64,000 nt of DNA from Chersky-806 sp038252255. GTDB taxonomy: Bacteria > Actinomycetota > Acidimicrobiia > IMCC26256 > JAENVU01. How positions within the stretch are numbered: position 1 is the first letter of the stretch; the number at the start of each line of letters is the position of its first letter. The stretch covers positions 35,357-99,356 of the forward strand of contig JBBSAM010000018.1 in NCBI GenBank assembly GCA_038252255.1. The letters run 5' to 3'. Below the pieces are notes generated by a model. It was not told the origin of the DNA, searched no databases, and saw only the letters and a list, made by a program, of their open reading frames with translations. Of the stretch, positions 32,899-42,234 are shown piece after piece. The position numbers and the translations under genes were made by a program.

Positions 32899-33740
32899 GG
32901 CGCGTTCGGAGTGACGCCCGCCGTTCCGAAGCTCGAGCCGGGGCCGCCACCGCGCAGCACCGCGATCGGATCGCGGAGATCATCGACGTAGCCCAGCGCG
33001 TACGCGCCCGGCGCGTAGCCGATCATGCGCAGCAGATCGTCCGGAAGCTCGCGAGCGACGTCGGGCGGCACCGAGAGGTACTGGTTCTCCTCCTGGCGCA
33101 ACCAGCCCACGCAATAGGTGATGTTCACCCCGTTGCGCGGCGCGTCGGATCGGTTCGGCCCACCCCCGTGGTACAGCGCCCCGGTGTAGATGAGCACCGA
33201 GCCCTTGCGCATCCGGGCCGCCTCGGTGTCGACCTCGGTGAAGGTCAGCTTGTCGTCGTACCGGTGGCTGCCGGGGATGAGCCGGGTACCGCCGTTCTCC
33301 TCCGTGAAGTCCGTCATCGCCCAGATCGTGTTGCACGTGACCTCGTAGCTCGCGGGGAACGAGAAGAAGTCGAACGCCCACTGGTCGCGGTGCACGTACT
33401 GCGCGCGCTGGCCGGGCTCGATGCTGATGACCTGCGTGAGGTGGAGCTGGAACGCGGTGGCGTGGCGAAGCACCGCACCGACCGCGCCCGTGACCGTGGG
33501 GTGCATGACCAGCCCGTGCGACGACGGGGCCCGAGCCACGAGACCGCCGGTACGCCGCGTGTGCTCACCGCTGAAGTCGTCGCCATAGGGTGTGCGGGCC
33601 ATGAACGGGGCCAGCTCGGCCTCGAGGCGGTCCATCAGCGCGGGATCGGCCAGCTCGTCGATGACGACGCAACCGTCCGCGTCCAGGACCTCGCTCACCG
33701 CTTCGACCGTCGCCGTGGACGGGAGGTGCTGCACCGACAC
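32895..33740 (-). CDS. Phytanoyl-CoA dioxygenase (PhyH) family protein
   Basis: This Fe(II)/2-oxoglutarate oxygenase fold protein has the HxD metal motif in YVHRDQWAF near 116-124, the distal His in GALYHGGGPN near 185 and the 2OG-binding Arg following (SDAPRNGVN). The family hydroxylates fatty acyl chains or natural products. The GTG at 33740 is chosen over a TTG at 33782. It is divergent from an acyl-CoA ligase and coupled to the PIG-L deacetylase. Confidence 0.85.
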   Translation of the reverse strand: MSVQHLPSTATVEAVSEVLDADGCVVIDELADPALMDRLEAELAPFMARTPYGDDFSGEHTRRTGGLVARAPSSHGLVMHPTVTGAVGAVLRHATAFQLHLTQVISIEPGQRAQYVHRDQWAFDFFSFPASYEVTCNTIWAMTDFTEENGGTRLIPGSHRYDDKLTFTEVDTEAARMRKGSVLIYTGALYHGGGPNRSDAPRNGVNITYCVGWLRQEENQYLSVPPDVARELPDDLLRMIGYAPGAYALGYVDDLRDPIAVLRGGGPGSSFGTAGVTPNAP

Positions 33741-33832
33741 GATCGTGACGGTACCTCGCGCCGCGGCCGCTCGCGGATCCAAGCCGCCCGTTACGCTCGG
33801 CGCGCCACCGGAGTTGCGATGGGGGGACCACC

Positions 33833-35377
33833 GTGGAAGTGCCGCTCACGATCACCGACTTCCTCGATCGAGCCGAGACCGTGTTCGCCGATCGGGAGGC
33901 CGTCGTCGACGAACCGGATCCGCCGGGCGGCGGTCTCGGCCGGATCACCTACGGCGAGCTCGCGGCGAAGGCCCGCAGCCTCGCGATCGCACTCGACGAC
34001 CTCGGCGTCGGCGCGGGTGAGCGCGTCGCGATCGTGTCGCCGAATGCCGCGCGGTTCCTGGTCGCGCTATCGGGGGTCCCCGGCTTCGGACGCGTCCTCG
34101 TGCCGATCAACTTCCGCCTGAACCGGGACGAGATCGCCTACATCATCGAGCACTCGGGCGCGGTCGTGCTGCTCGTGGATCCCGAGTACGCCGAGCTCGT
34201 CGCCGACATCCCCGTCCGGCACCGCTTCGTCCTCGGCACGGCGACGGACGACGAGCTGTTCAACCGTTCGGGCACCCCCGAGCTCACGAGCGAGGACGAG
34301 CACGCCACCGCCACGATCAACTACACGTCCGGAACCACCGCGCGTCCCAAGGGCGTGCAGATGACTCACCGCAACGTCTGGCTGAACGCGGTGACCTTCG
34401 GCTGGCACATGGGTGTCACCGATCGGGACGTCTACCTGCACACGCTCCCCATGTTCCACTGCAACGGCTGGGGCCTGCCCTTCGCGATCACCGGCATGGG
34501 CGCGCGCCACGTCGTCATCCGCAAGATCGACGGCGAGGACATCCTCCGCCGGGTCGACCAGGAGCAGGTGACCTTCCTCGCGGGCGCACCGGCCGTGGTG
34601 GCGATGACGCTCGACGCCGCCGAAGCCCGGCGCGAGCAGGGTGAGCCGATCCCGGGCGACGGCCGGGTGCGCATCGTCGTGGCCGGCGCGCCCCCGCCGT
34701 CGCGCGTGATCGAACGGGTCGAGTCCGAGCTCGGCTGGCGCTTCAACCAGATCTACGGGCTCACCGAGACCAGTCCCCTGTTGACGGTGAACAGCGCGCC
34801 GCTCGAGTACGACGAGCTGGACGACGCGGAGCGGGCGCGCCGCCTCTCGCGCGCGGGAGTCCCGGCGATCGGTGTCCGAATGCGGGTCGACGACGAGGGT
34901 GAGCTGCTCGCGCGGTCCAACCACGTGTTCGAGGGTTACTGGAACCAGCCCGAGGAAAGCGCGAAAGCACTCGTCGACGGCTGGTTCCACACCGGGGACG
35001 GTGGCGTCCTCGACGGCGCGTACGTGGTGATCTCCGACCGCAAGAAGGACGTGATCATCTCGGGCGGCGAGAACGTCAGCTCGATCGAGGTCGAGGACTG
35101 CCTGTTCCAGCATCCCGCGGTGGCCGAAGCCGCGGTGATCGGCGTACCCGACGAGCGGTGGGGCGAGACCGTCAAGGCGCTCGTCGTGCTGCGACCCGGC
35201 TCCGCGTCCGCGACGGAGGACGAGATCATCGCGTTCTGCCGCGAACGGATGTCGCACTACAAGTGCCCGACCTCCGTCGAGTTCCGTGACGCGCTCGCGC
35301 GTACGGCCACCGGCAAGCTGCAGAAGTTCAAGCTCCGCCAACCCTTCTGGGAAGGCCGCGACAGGCAGATCAACTGA
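33833..35377 (+). CDS. AMP-dependent acyl-CoA synthetase
   Basis: The 514-residue enzyme activates a carboxylic acid to acyl-CoA via acyl-AMP. The P-loop YTSGTTARPKG (near 162-172), the A5 motif YGLTETSP near 307, the A7 TGD and the A10 catalytic Lys in TATGKLQKFKLR near 488-499 are all present. It is the medium-chain/FadD-like type. The GTG start follows a GGGGGGA stretch. It is divergent from the PhyH gene and ends before a bidirectional hairpin. Confidence 0.93.
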   Translation: MEVPLTITDFLDRAETVFADREAVVDEPDPPGGGLGRITYGELAAKARSLAIALDDLGVGAGERVAIVSPNAARFLVALSGVPGFGRVLVPINFRLNRDEIAYIIEHSGAVVLLVDPEYAELVADIPVRHRFVLGTATDDELFNRSGTPELTSEDEHATATINYTSGTTARPKGVQMTHRNVWLNAVTFGWHMGVTDRDVYLHTLPMFHCNGWGLPFAITGMGARHVVIRKIDGEDILRRVDQEQVTFLAGAPAVVAMTLDAAEARREQGEPIPGDGRVRIVVAGAPPPSRVIERVESELGWRFNQIYGLTETSPLLTVNSAPLEYDELDDAERARRLSRAGVPAIGVRMRVDDEGELLARSNHVFEGYWNQPEESAKALVDGWFHTGDGGVLDGAYVVISDRKKDVIISGGENVSSIEVEDCLFQHPAVAEAAVIGVPDERWGETVKALVVLRPGSASATEDEIIAFCRERMSHYKCPTSVEFRDALARTATGKLQKFKLRQPFWEGRDRQIN

Positions 35378-35396
35378 CGCCACGCCCGAACCCCGA

Positions 35397-35443
35397 TTTT
35401 GGCGTCGTCCAGGCCCCGCATGGGAGCCGAGATGACGCCAAAA
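35397..35443. terminator. 47-bp bidirectional intergenic hairpin, copy C
   Basis: This structure separates the convergent acyl-CoA synthetase and dehydrogenase genes. Perfect outer arms TTTTGGCGTC and GACGCCAAAA leave T-runs on both strands. It has the same size and layout as copies A (1524) and B (40076) but a different primary sequence, sharing mainly the outer-arm style and the CGAGATG element near the 3' arm. Confidence 0.7.
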
Positions 35444-35458
35444 CGAGACGCGCTCGGG

Positions 35459-36712
35459 CTAGCGCTGGTCGATGGCGACCTTGATGGCGCCGCTGTCGTC
35501 CTGGGTCGCGAGCACGGTGAACGCGTCGCGCCACTCGTCGAGCGGGAACGTGTGCGTGAGCATGCCGGTGAGATCGACCCGGCCGGAGCCGACCAGGTCC
35601 AGGTAGTGCGCGATCCCGTGCTGACGGACCCCGCCCACCTCCTCGAACCCGAACGCGTTCGAGCCCGTGAACGTGATCTCCTTGAAGTACACCGGCGTGT
35701 CCTCCCACCGGGCCGGTCCGTGCATGCCGAGCTTCACGAGCGTGCCGCGCGCTCGCAGCACCCGGGCGCCGACCTCCAGCGTCTCGGCTGCCCCGATCGT
35801 GTCGTACACGACGTCGATGCCCCCGGGGAACGCCATCGGCAACCCGTCGGCCGGCTGGAGCACTCCCCCGGACCACGCCGCGACGGCTTCGATGAGCTCC
35901 CGGCGGGGTTCGGGCGCGACGGTGCGCGCGCCGAAGCTCTCGGCCAGCTTGACCTGCGCGTCGAAGCGCGCGACGGCCATCACCTCCACGTCCGGGTACA
36001 GCGCGCGCAGGATCGCGACCGCGGCTGTGCCCAGCGCGCCCGCGCCGTAGACGAGCACCTTGCTCCCGGGAGCCGGCGGGTGACGGGTGATCCCGTGCAA
36101 CGACACCGCGAACGGATCCGCGAAGACCGCCTGCTCGTCCGAGATCGCGTCGGGGATCTTGAACAGCATCGAGTCATGCGCAGGCATGAGCTCACCGAAG
36201 CCACCCGGAACGTCCTTGCACATGCCGGTGTGAATCCCGGGGGCGAACCTCCCCTTGCCGAAGGACCAGCACTGGCTGAGATCGCCGGCCTGGCAGGCGG
36301 GGCAGTGTGGCTCGATGCCGCGCGGACCGCACGTGAGCCACGGGTTCAACACCACGCGGTCACCGACTTCGAGCCCCTCGGCTTCCGGCCCGAGCGCTAC
36401 GACGTCGGCGACGACCTCGTGTCCCATGACGTGGGGGAACGACACGAAGTTCTTCATCGGGTTGTCCTGGTTGTCGCCCGCCCCGCGGTCCTTCGACGTG
36501 TAGCTCGCGTAGTCGAAGAAGACCTGCTTGGACTCGGAGCCGCAGATGCCCGTGAGGCGGGGCTTCGTCACCACCCAGTCCGGGCCGAGGAACCCCGGGT
36601 CGTCCATCTCGACGAGCCGTACCGGGGTCCGGGCGAGGGCCCGGAGGAGCCGGTTGTCGGTGTCGGGCTTCGGCTGCGGTTCGGGCTCGACCCCGAAGAC
36701 GAGTGCGCGCAT
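35459..36712 (-). CDS. Zinc-dependent alcohol dehydrogenase family protein
   Basis: This MDR-superfamily protein of about 417 residues has the catalytic zinc Cys in GICGSESK, GHE near 98, a structural-zinc cluster with CPAC and LSQC near 135-147, and the Rossmann loop YGAGALG near 219. An insertion of about 30 residues with YASYTSKDRG near 75 makes it longer than typical members. The start MRALVFGVEP is the conserved N-terminus; the frame stays open upstream but runs into a dispersed repeat. The substrate is unknown. Confidence 0.82.
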   Translation of the reverse strand: MRALVFGVEPEPQPKPDTDNRLLRALARTPVRLVEMDDPGFLGPDWVVTKPRLTGICGSESKQVFFDYASYTSKDRGAGDNQDNPMKNFVSFPHVMGHEVVADVVALGPEAEGLEVGDRVVLNPWLTCGPRGIEPHCPACQAGDLSQCWSFGKGRFAPGIHTGMCKDVPGGFGELMPAHDSMLFKIPDAISDEQAVFADPFAVSLHGITRHPPAPGSKVLVYGAGALGTAAVAILRALYPDVEVMAVARFDAQVKLAESFGARTVAPEPRRELIEAVAAWSGGVLQPADGLPMAFPGGIDVVYDTIGAAETLEVGARVLRARGTLVKLGMHGPARWEDTPVYFKEITFTGSNAFGFEEVGGVRQHGIAHYLDLVGSGRVDLTGMLTHTFPLDEWRDAFTVLATQDDSGAIKVAIDQR

Positions 36713-36718
36713 GGACGG

Positions 36719-36764
36719 GAGCGTAGGCCGGAGCAGGCGCGGAGCGCGGAGGCCGGACCGACCC
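36719..36764 (+). repeat. Dispersed GC-rich repeat, single copy
   Basis: The sequence GAGCGTAGGCCGGAGC...GCGGAGG followed by GGACCGACCC matches, in the opposite orientation, the 55-bp unit at 17209-17354, with a few transitions. It lies immediately upstream of the dehydrogenase start, in a divergent gap. Confidence 0.7.
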
Positions 36765-36794
36765 GGAAAGCCGCGTCGTGCCGGTGCGGATACG

Positions 36795-37085
36795 GTGCCG
36801 GAGGTGGAAGAAGAAGCCGCGCTGGTCCTCCACTCGGTGAAGGTCAACAACCGCACCGCGCTGTTCTCCGCGTTCCCCGACCGGCTCGTGGTGGTCGATC
36901 GGGACGGCACCCGCACGATCCCGATTCGCGACCTTGCTCGCATCACGCACAAGTCCGGCCTCCGGACCGGGCGCATCGGGATCGTGACGGTCAACGGCGA
37001 CGAGCTGGTGATCCGGGGACTGCGGGCCAGCGACACGCCCGCCGCGTACCAGGTGCTCGTGCGGCTCGTGACCGACCTGCGCTGA
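36795..37085 (+). CDS. Small conserved hypothetical protein, PH-like fold suspected
   Basis: The protein of about 96 residues is rich in beta-strand pattern: SVKVNNRTALFSAF, RLVVVDRDGTRTIPIRDL and TVNGDELVIRGL, resembling small PH-like or YcxB-like domains. No membrane segment or catalytic motif is visible. Two in-frame GTGs (36795 and 36804) are possible starts. It converges with the flotillin gene with a 35-base gap. Function unknown. Confidence 0.6.
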   Translation: MPEVEEEAALVLHSVKVNNRTALFSAFPDRLVVVDRDGTRTIPIRDLARITHKSGLRTGRIGIVTVNGDELVIRGLRASDTPAAYQVLVRLVTDLR

Positions 37086-37120
37086 GCCCGCGACAGGATC
37101 CGGTCCGTCCACTCACGCGT

Positions 37121-39220
37121 CTACGGCGCGGGCGGCACCGGTTCGCCGGCTACCACGTCCTCGGCCTCGAGGTTCGCATCCTCGATCTCGGCCGCCGGTG
37201 TCGGCGAGTCCGACGTGGCTTCCGGCTGCGGGACCTCCAGGCCCTTCGCCGCGCCGTTGCCCCTGCCGTTCCCGAACGTGCGCATGAGCGTCGCCGCGAG
37301 CCCCTCGAAGCTTCCCCCACCGCCGGTGACGAGCACCTCGGGCACCACGGTGATGTGACCTTCCGACACCGCGTTCGCCACCGCCACGAGCGCGGTCGCG
37401 GTCTCACCGAGGGCCTCCTTCTGGGCCTCGAAGCCCGTCGCGCGCGCAACGCCGAGTGCTTCCGTCGCCGCCGCGTTCGCGAGACCGATCGCCTCGACAC
37501 GGGTCGCTTCGGCCTTCCCGGTGAGCTCGACGTACGCGGCCTCGCCTTGTGCCTCGGCTTGCCGCGCGCTCGCACGGTTCTGTTCGATCTCCACGTTGAC
37601 CTGCGCGGACGCGAGCTCGCCCTGCATGTCCGCGGTGCCCTTGGCCTTCTCCATCTCGATGCGTGAGGTCTGCGCGCGCTGCATCTCCTCGTACGTGGCC
37701 TTCTCCTGGTTCGCGATCTCGCGCTTGGTCAGCACCTCGACCAGCGCTTCGGGGAAGTGCACGTTCTGGATGTACACGCCCTTGGTCTCCACCTCGTAGA
37801 GCTGGAGGTACTCGGTGACGTGCTCGAGCGCGGACATCTGGACCTGCATCCGGGTCTCGATGAACGTGACGGCAGGCTGGTCCTGGAGCGTGTTGCGGAA
37901 GTGGTTCCCCACCGCCGACTGCAGCACCTCGTTGACCAGGTTCAGCATCGTGCCGACCATCGAGATCACCTTCGGCGCTTTCGTGTCCGGCACGTGGATC
38001 TGCACCTGGAGCTCGATCAGGAACACGAACCCCTCACGGCTCTTGGCGTCGATCGGGGCCAGCTGCGCGTCGAGGTTGTGGGACGCACTCGTCTCCTTGG
38101 ACCAGTTGAGCGTGAGGATCGACGTGGGCACGATCTCGGCCGCGTAGCAGCGCGGGTTGATCGGGTACTTGCCCGTGCGCAACGGCTCCTGCCAGATCCC
38201 GCGATGACCGGGTCGCACGATCGAGCCGAACTTGAACTCGGTGCCGGACGTGTCGAGCGTCGGCAGACCGACGAACGCCTTGATGACCGCGACCTCGCCC
38301 TGGTTCACGACGAGCATCGGCACCATCTCCACCTGCACGAGGAACGGGTTGAGCAGGTAGGCGCCGTACAGCAGCGGGTCGTGCTGGAGGCCGATCTTGC
38401 CGCCGTGCTCGAGGAACGCCTGGAAGTCCTGGTAGTTGTTGTGCAGCACGTTCTTCGAGCCGAGCAGGATCTCGATGACCTTCGCGTCGGTCTCCGCCGC
38501 GTCCGTCTCGGCCGTCGCCTCCATCTCCGCGATGTCGGCGTAACCGCCGAGCCGGCTGGCGATGTCGCCGGACGCGAGCGGCTCGCCTTCGAGCACGGTG
38601 ACGATCCCGACCACGTCGATCGGCCCCTGCGGCGCGATGACCACGACCCGGAGCTGCGCAGGATCGAGCCCGAGCGTCGTCGGGTCGAGGATGCCGCCGG
38701 ACGCCTTGCTCGCGACGACGAGGTCGGGCGCGACCGGGAGGCCGTACACCGCCTGCGGGGTGAGCACGAGGAACGCGACCGGATGGACCGGCATCAACGT
38801 CCCGGGCGGGAGCACCGGACGCTGCACTCCCTTCTGCCCGCCGAGCTCGATGAACTGGCGCAGGTTCGAGAAGTTGCCGAACACGTCCTGGTACACGCCG
38901 CTCTTCGCCCCGATCGGCAGCTCGGCGCCGACCTGCGCGATGACGACGCCGATCTCGCCCGCCGGCACCTGCACCCACGGATGCTTCTGCACCGCGAAGA
39001 TCGGCCACAGCTTGATGCGCAGTCCTGGCATCAGGAGCTCGGCCTGGTACCCCGCTTCGTGGTGGAACGCGATCGGGTTGTCCTCCGGGAGCTTGCGGAG
39101 GGCGAAGCGCTTGTTGACCAGCCCGACCTCGGTCGGGCCGATGAGGTGCACCGACTTGAAGATCCACACCACGACGAAGACGATGATCGCCACCGCTATG
39201 ACGATCCCGATGATGCCCAT
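37121..39220 (-). CDS. Flotillin-like SPFH-domain membrane protein
   Basis: The 699-residue protein has an N-terminal anchor (IGIVIAVAIIVFVVVWIF, 3-20) and a Band-7/SPFH region: an early piece at about 23-90 and the main part around 365-520 with QVQIHVPD. A long Ala/Glu-rich coiled coil follows (about 520-640, NQEKATYEEMQ), then a low-complexity tail. Flotillins scaffold membrane microdomains. At 699 residues it is about 200 longer than typical, with extra beta-rich sequence between the two SPFH portions. The ATG at 39220 has a strong AGGAG. Confidence 0.82.
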   Translation of the reverse strand: MGIIGIVIAVAIIVFVVVWIFKSVHLIGPTEVGLVNKRFALRKLPEDNPIAFHHEAGYQAELLMPGLRIKLWPIFAVQKHPWVQVPAGEIGVVIAQVGAELPIGAKSGVYQDVFGNFSNLRQFIELGGQKGVQRPVLPPGTLMPVHPVAFLVLTPQAVYGLPVAPDLVVASKASGGILDPTTLGLDPAQLRVVVIAPQGPIDVVGIVTVLEGEPLASGDIASRLGGYADIAEMEATAETDAAETDAKVIEILLGSKNVLHNNYQDFQAFLEHGGKIGLQHDPLLYGAYLLNPFLVQVEMVPMLVVNQGEVAVIKAFVGLPTLDTSGTEFKFGSIVRPGHRGIWQEPLRTGKYPINPRCYAAEIVPTSILTLNWSKETSASHNLDAQLAPIDAKSREGFVFLIELQVQIHVPDTKAPKVISMVGTMLNLVNEVLQSAVGNHFRNTLQDQPAVTFIETRMQVQMSALEHVTEYLQLYEVETKGVYIQNVHFPEALVEVLTKREIANQEKATYEEMQRAQTSRIEMEKAKGTADMQGELASAQVNVEIEQNRASARQAEAQGEAAYVELTGKAEATRVEAIGLANAAATEALGVARATGFEAQKEALGETATALVAVANAVSEGHITVVPEVLVTGGGGSFEGLAATLMRTFGNGRGNGAAKGLEVPQPEATSDSPTPAAEIEDANLEAEDVVAGEPVPPAP

Positions 39221-39314
39221 GACCTGCTCCTCTCGAGGGCGTTCCCCACAGTATGGACACGTCCGCCGGGACCCGACACCACCAGACGGGTCGAGGCCGC
39301 GGCATGCTGGTGTC

Positions 39315-40013
39315 ATGCCCCCCCGTACCCACCGCGAGACCCATCGCAGCGACCGCGTCGGCTGGCTGCGGGCCGGCGTGCTCGGCGCCCAGGACGGCAT
39401 CGTGTCGACCGCCAGCCTCCTCATCGGAGTTGCGGTCGCTTCCGGCACCCGGACGCAGATCCTCGTCGCGGGAACCGCCGGGCTCGTAGCCGGCGCGATG
39501 TCCATGGCTGCGGGCGAGTTCTCCTCGGTCAGCTCCCAGCGCGACACCGAGGTGGCGGACATCGCGCGTGAGACCCGCGAGCTCGCGCACTACCCCGAGC
39601 ACGAGCTCGAAGAGCTCACCCAGATCTACCAAGGACGCGGGCTCGACCGCGCACTCGCCCGCGAGGTCGCCACGCAGCTCACGGAGGCCGATCCGCTCGG
39701 CAGCCACGTCCGGGACGAGCTCGGACTGCACCCGAGCACGATGGCGAGACCGGCTCAGGCCGCGAGCGTCTCGGCCACCAGCTTCGCCATCGGTGCCGGC
39801 TTCGCGCTGTTGACCGCCGCGCTCGTCCCGAGCGGCGCGCGCGTCGCCGTGATCGCGGTCGTCACGTTGCTGCTGCTCGCGGTGCTCGGAGTTGTCGGTG
39901 CCCGTCTCGGTGGCGCATCCCCAACGCGCGGGGCGCTCCGGATCACGATCGGCGGCGGCATCGCGATGGCCGCAACCGCGATCATCGGCGCGCTCGTCGG
40001 CACCGTCACCTGA
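39315..40013 (+). CDS. VIT1/CCC1-family transporter
   Basis: The 232-residue membrane protein begins with the family pattern LRAGVLGAQDGIVSTASLLIGVA (17-39), with the conserved Asp in the first helix, then AGAMSMAAGEFSSVSSQ near 61-77. A cytoplasmic acidic segment and three C-terminal helices follow, giving five helices in all. Family members move Fe(II) or Mn(II). The ATG at 39315 is chosen because homology starts there. It is divergent from the flotillin gene. Confidence 0.88.
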   Translation: MPPRTHRETHRSDRVGWLRAGVLGAQDGIVSTASLLIGVAVASGTRTQILVAGTAGLVAGAMSMAAGEFSSVSSQRDTEVADIARETRELAHYPEHELEELTQIYQGRGLDRALAREVATQLTEADPLGSHVRDELGLHPSTMARPAQAASVSATSFAIGAGFALLTAALVPSGARVAVIAVVTLLLLAVLGVVGARLGGASPTRGALRITIGGGIAMAATAIIGALVGTVT

Positions 40014-40024
40014 CCCCAACCTGT

Positions 40025-40070
40025 CCGCGCCGCCGACCCGATCCGCGCCGCCGACCCGATCCGCGCCGCC
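40025..40070. repeat. 18-bp tandem repeat, 2.6 copies
   Basis: The unit CCGCGCCGCCGACCCGAT starts at 40025, 40043 and 40061 (last copy partial). It lies just after the VIT gene stop and before hairpin B. Confidence 0.85.
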
Positions 40071-40075
40071 CCACC

Positions 40076-40123
40076 TTTCGGTGTTGTTCGAACACGCCCC
40101 AGCGTGTCGAGACGACACCGAAA
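40076..40123. terminator. 48-bp bidirectional intergenic hairpin, copy B
   Basis: The arms TTTCGGTGT and ACACCGAAA are perfect and continue as a stem with wobble pairs; the apex has CGAACACGC and GCGTGTCGAG. It matches copy A (1524-1571) at 41 of 48 bases, with several changes that keep pairing. It separates the convergent VIT and YcaQ-like genes. Confidence 0.7.
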
Positions 40124-40144
40124 GCGAGGTGTTCTCGTGGCTTC

Positions 40145-40198
40145 GGGTCGGTCAGGTGGTCAGTTGGTCGGGTCGGTCAGGGTCAGGTGGTCAGGTGG
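40145..40198. repeat. GGTCAGG/GGTCGG simple repeat
   Basis: A degenerate direct repeat of GGTCAGGTGGTCAG units runs into the last codons of the YcaQ-like gene. The alternation of GGTCGG and GGTCAG suggests slippage expansion. Confidence 0.6.
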
Positions 40199-41414
40199 CG
40201 GCTCGGAGGGCGGGGGCGAGGTCGCCGCGCCGGTCCACGACGACGCGGCCCAGGCCGAGCCAGCCGGCGAGGAGCTCGAGCTCGGCCGCGAGCGGGCCGG
40301 CGATCTCGGCTGGGTCGCGGAGCGGCTCCGCGAACGCACCACGGATTCGCAGCGCTCCTTCGGCGCGCTCGGCCTTGAGGTCCACGCGGGCCACGAGCTC
40401 GTCTCCGAGCAGGAACGGCAGGACGTAGTAGCCGAACACGCGCTTGGGCTTCGGGGTGTAAATCTCGAGCCGGTAGCGAAAGTCGAAGACGCGCTCGGTG
40501 CGCGAGCGCTCCCAGATCAGCGAATCGAACGGTGAGAGCAACGCCCGGGCGTCGATGTGGCGCGGAATCTTCGCGGCCGGGTGCAGATACGCGGGATGGG
40601 TCCAGCCCTCGACCCGCGCCGGCAGCAGCCGCCCTTCGTCGACGAGCTCGTCGAGCAGCGGGCGCGCGAGCGGGATGTTGAGGCGGTAGTAGTCCGCGAG
40701 ATCGCGGGCGGTCCCGACTCCGAGCGAGTCCGCGGCCCGCACGAGCAGCTCCTTGTGCGCGTCCGCGGAACTGAGCGCGGGTGCCTCGAACCACACCGGC
40801 GGGATGAGCCGCTCGGTCAGGTCGTAGATCCGCTCGAAGCTGGCGCGCCTCCGGGCCGAGAGTCGCCCGCACCAGAAGAGATACTCGAGCGCCTGCTTGC
40901 CGTGCCGCCACCCCCACCACGGGCCGGACTTCGCGCCCGGGTCGTCGAGCTCGGAGGCGGCCATGAGGCCCCGTTCCCGCACCTCCTCGTAGACCGCCTC
41001 CACGTAGTCCGGGCGTTCGTGGGCCAGGCGGATGAGCTCGCTCCACCCCGCGGCCTTCGCGCCCGCCGCCTCCATGCGCCATCGCATGAGCGGGAACAGC
41101 TCGATCGGGAGCAACGACGCCTCGTGGCCCCAGTACTCGAACAGCTCGCCGTCCTCGACCATGCCGGAGAGGAGGTCGCGCCGGTGCGGGCCGAGCCGCG
41201 AGAAGAGCGGCAGCTCCTGGGAGCGCACGATGACGTTGACGGAGTCGATCTGGATCAGCCCGACCCGCGCGAGCATCCGGCGGACATGGCGACGGTCCAC
41301 GCGACCCGTCGGCCGCGGAACGCCGAAGCCCTGCGCGCCAAGTGCCAGCCGCCGCGCGCGGCTCGCCGACATCTGCACTTCGCTCGCGCGCACCGGCGCC
41401 TCCCGTTCGCTCAC
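40191..41414 (-). CDS. YcaQ/AlkX-type winged-helix DNA glycosylase
   Basis: The 407-residue protein belongs to the HTH_42 (DUF1006) family, whose members YcaQ and AlkZ unhook DNA interstrand crosslinks and remove bulky N-alkyl lesions. The conserved catalytic Q-phi-(D/Q) motif appears as LIQIDSV (52-58, Gln54 and Asp56). The EYWGHEASLLP motif near 92 and the C-terminal FGYYVLPFLLGDELVARVDLK segment near 328 are typical. It is divergent from an SDR gene. The specific lesion spectrum cannot be inferred. Confidence 0.85.
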   Translation of the reverse strand: MSEREAPVRASEVQMSASRARRLALGAQGFGVPRPTGRVDRRHVRRMLARVGLIQIDSVNVIVRSQELPLFSRLGPHRRDLLSGMVEDGELFEYWGHEASLLPIELFPLMRWRMEAAGAKAAGWSELIRLAHERPDYVEAVYEEVRERGLMAASELDDPGAKSGPWWGWRHGKQALEYLFWCGRLSARRRASFERIYDLTERLIPPVWFEAPALSSADAHKELLVRAADSLGVGTARDLADYYRLNIPLARPLLDELVDEGRLLPARVEGWTHPAYLHPAAKIPRHIDARALLSPFDSLIWERSRTERVFDFRYRLEIYTPKPKRVFGYYVLPFLLGDELVARVDLKAERAEGALRIRGAFAEPLRDPAEIAGPLAAELELLAGWLGLGRVVVDRRGDLAPALRAAT

Positions 41415-41449
41415 GGGCGTGATTCAAGCAGGCCGCTAACGTGCGCCAC

Positions 41450-42229
41450 ATGGCGATGCGCACCCGACAGGACCTTCTCGACCTCTACGACCTGACGGAT
41501 CGGGTCGCGATCGTGACCGGCGGCAGCCGCGGCATCGGGCGCGCGATCGCCGAGACGTTCGCCGCCGCCGGGGCGAAGGTCGTCATCGCGAGCCGCAAGG
41601 CCGAGGCGTGCGAGGAGGTGGCGGCCGGCATCAAAGCCGCCGGCGGCCGCGCGATCGCCGTACCCGCCCACGCGGGGCACCTGGACGAGCTCGAAGCCCT
41701 CGTCGGCACGACGGTGGACCAGCTCGGTGGCGTCGACATCGTGGTGAACAACGCCGCCAACGCGCTGGGGCTGCCCATCGGCAAGATCACGCCGGAAGCC
41801 TGGGAGAGCTCGAACACGGTCAACCTGCGCGGCCCGCTCTTCCTCTTCCAGTACGCACTGCCGTACCTCGTGCAGAGCGAGCACGCGGCGGTGATCAACG
41901 TGATCAGTGCCGGCGCGTTCACGCACGGGACTTACGTGTCGATGTACTGCGCGGCGAAGGCCGCGATGGTCACGATGACACGCGCGATGGCCGCAGAGTT
42001 CGCGGACGCCGGGATCCGGGCGAACGCGCTCGCGCCGGGGACCACGGACACGGACATGGTCCGCAACAACGACGAAGCCTCACAGCAACGGATGGTCGAC
42101 GCGGCGTTGATCAAGCGGATGGCCCGGCCCGAGGAGCTCGCCGACGGTGCGCTCTACCTCGCGAGCGACGCTTCGAGCTTCATGACCGGTCAGGTGCTCG
42201 TGATCGACGGGGGAATGACGACGCACTGA
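41450..42229 (+). CDS. Short-chain dehydrogenase/reductase
   Basis: This SDR of 259 residues has TGGSRGIG near 23-30, basic SRKAE after strand two suggesting NADP preference, NNAAN near 99, and a catalytic tyrosine and lysine in YCAAK near 166-170. The start is the ATG at 41450; a GTG nine bases earlier is possible. It resembles 3-oxoacyl-ACP reductase or gluconate-dehydrogenase-like enzymes, but no pathway partner is adjacent. Confidence 0.85.
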   Translation: MAMRTRQDLLDLYDLTDRVAIVTGGSRGIGRAIAETFAAAGAKVVIASRKAEACEEVAAGIKAAGGRAIAVPAHAGHLDELEALVGTTVDQLGGVDIVVNNAANALGLPIGKITPEAWESSNTVNLRGPLFLFQYALPYLVQSEHAAVINVISAGAFTHGTYVSMYCAAKAAMVTMTRAMAAEFADAGIRANALAPGTTDTDMVRNNDEASQQRMVDAALIKRMARPEELADGALYLASDASSFMTGQVLVIDGGMTTH

Positions 42230-42234
42230 TCTTC

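Noticed and set aside
36713..37036. N-terminal extension of the alcohol dehydrogenase frame
   Set aside because: The extension runs through the dispersed repeat and antisense to the small gene at 36795; homology starts at 36712.
40025..40198. Possible CRISPR array in the repeat-rich gap
   Set aside because: The 18-bp units are adjacent without spacers, and the GGTCAGG tract is simple sequence.
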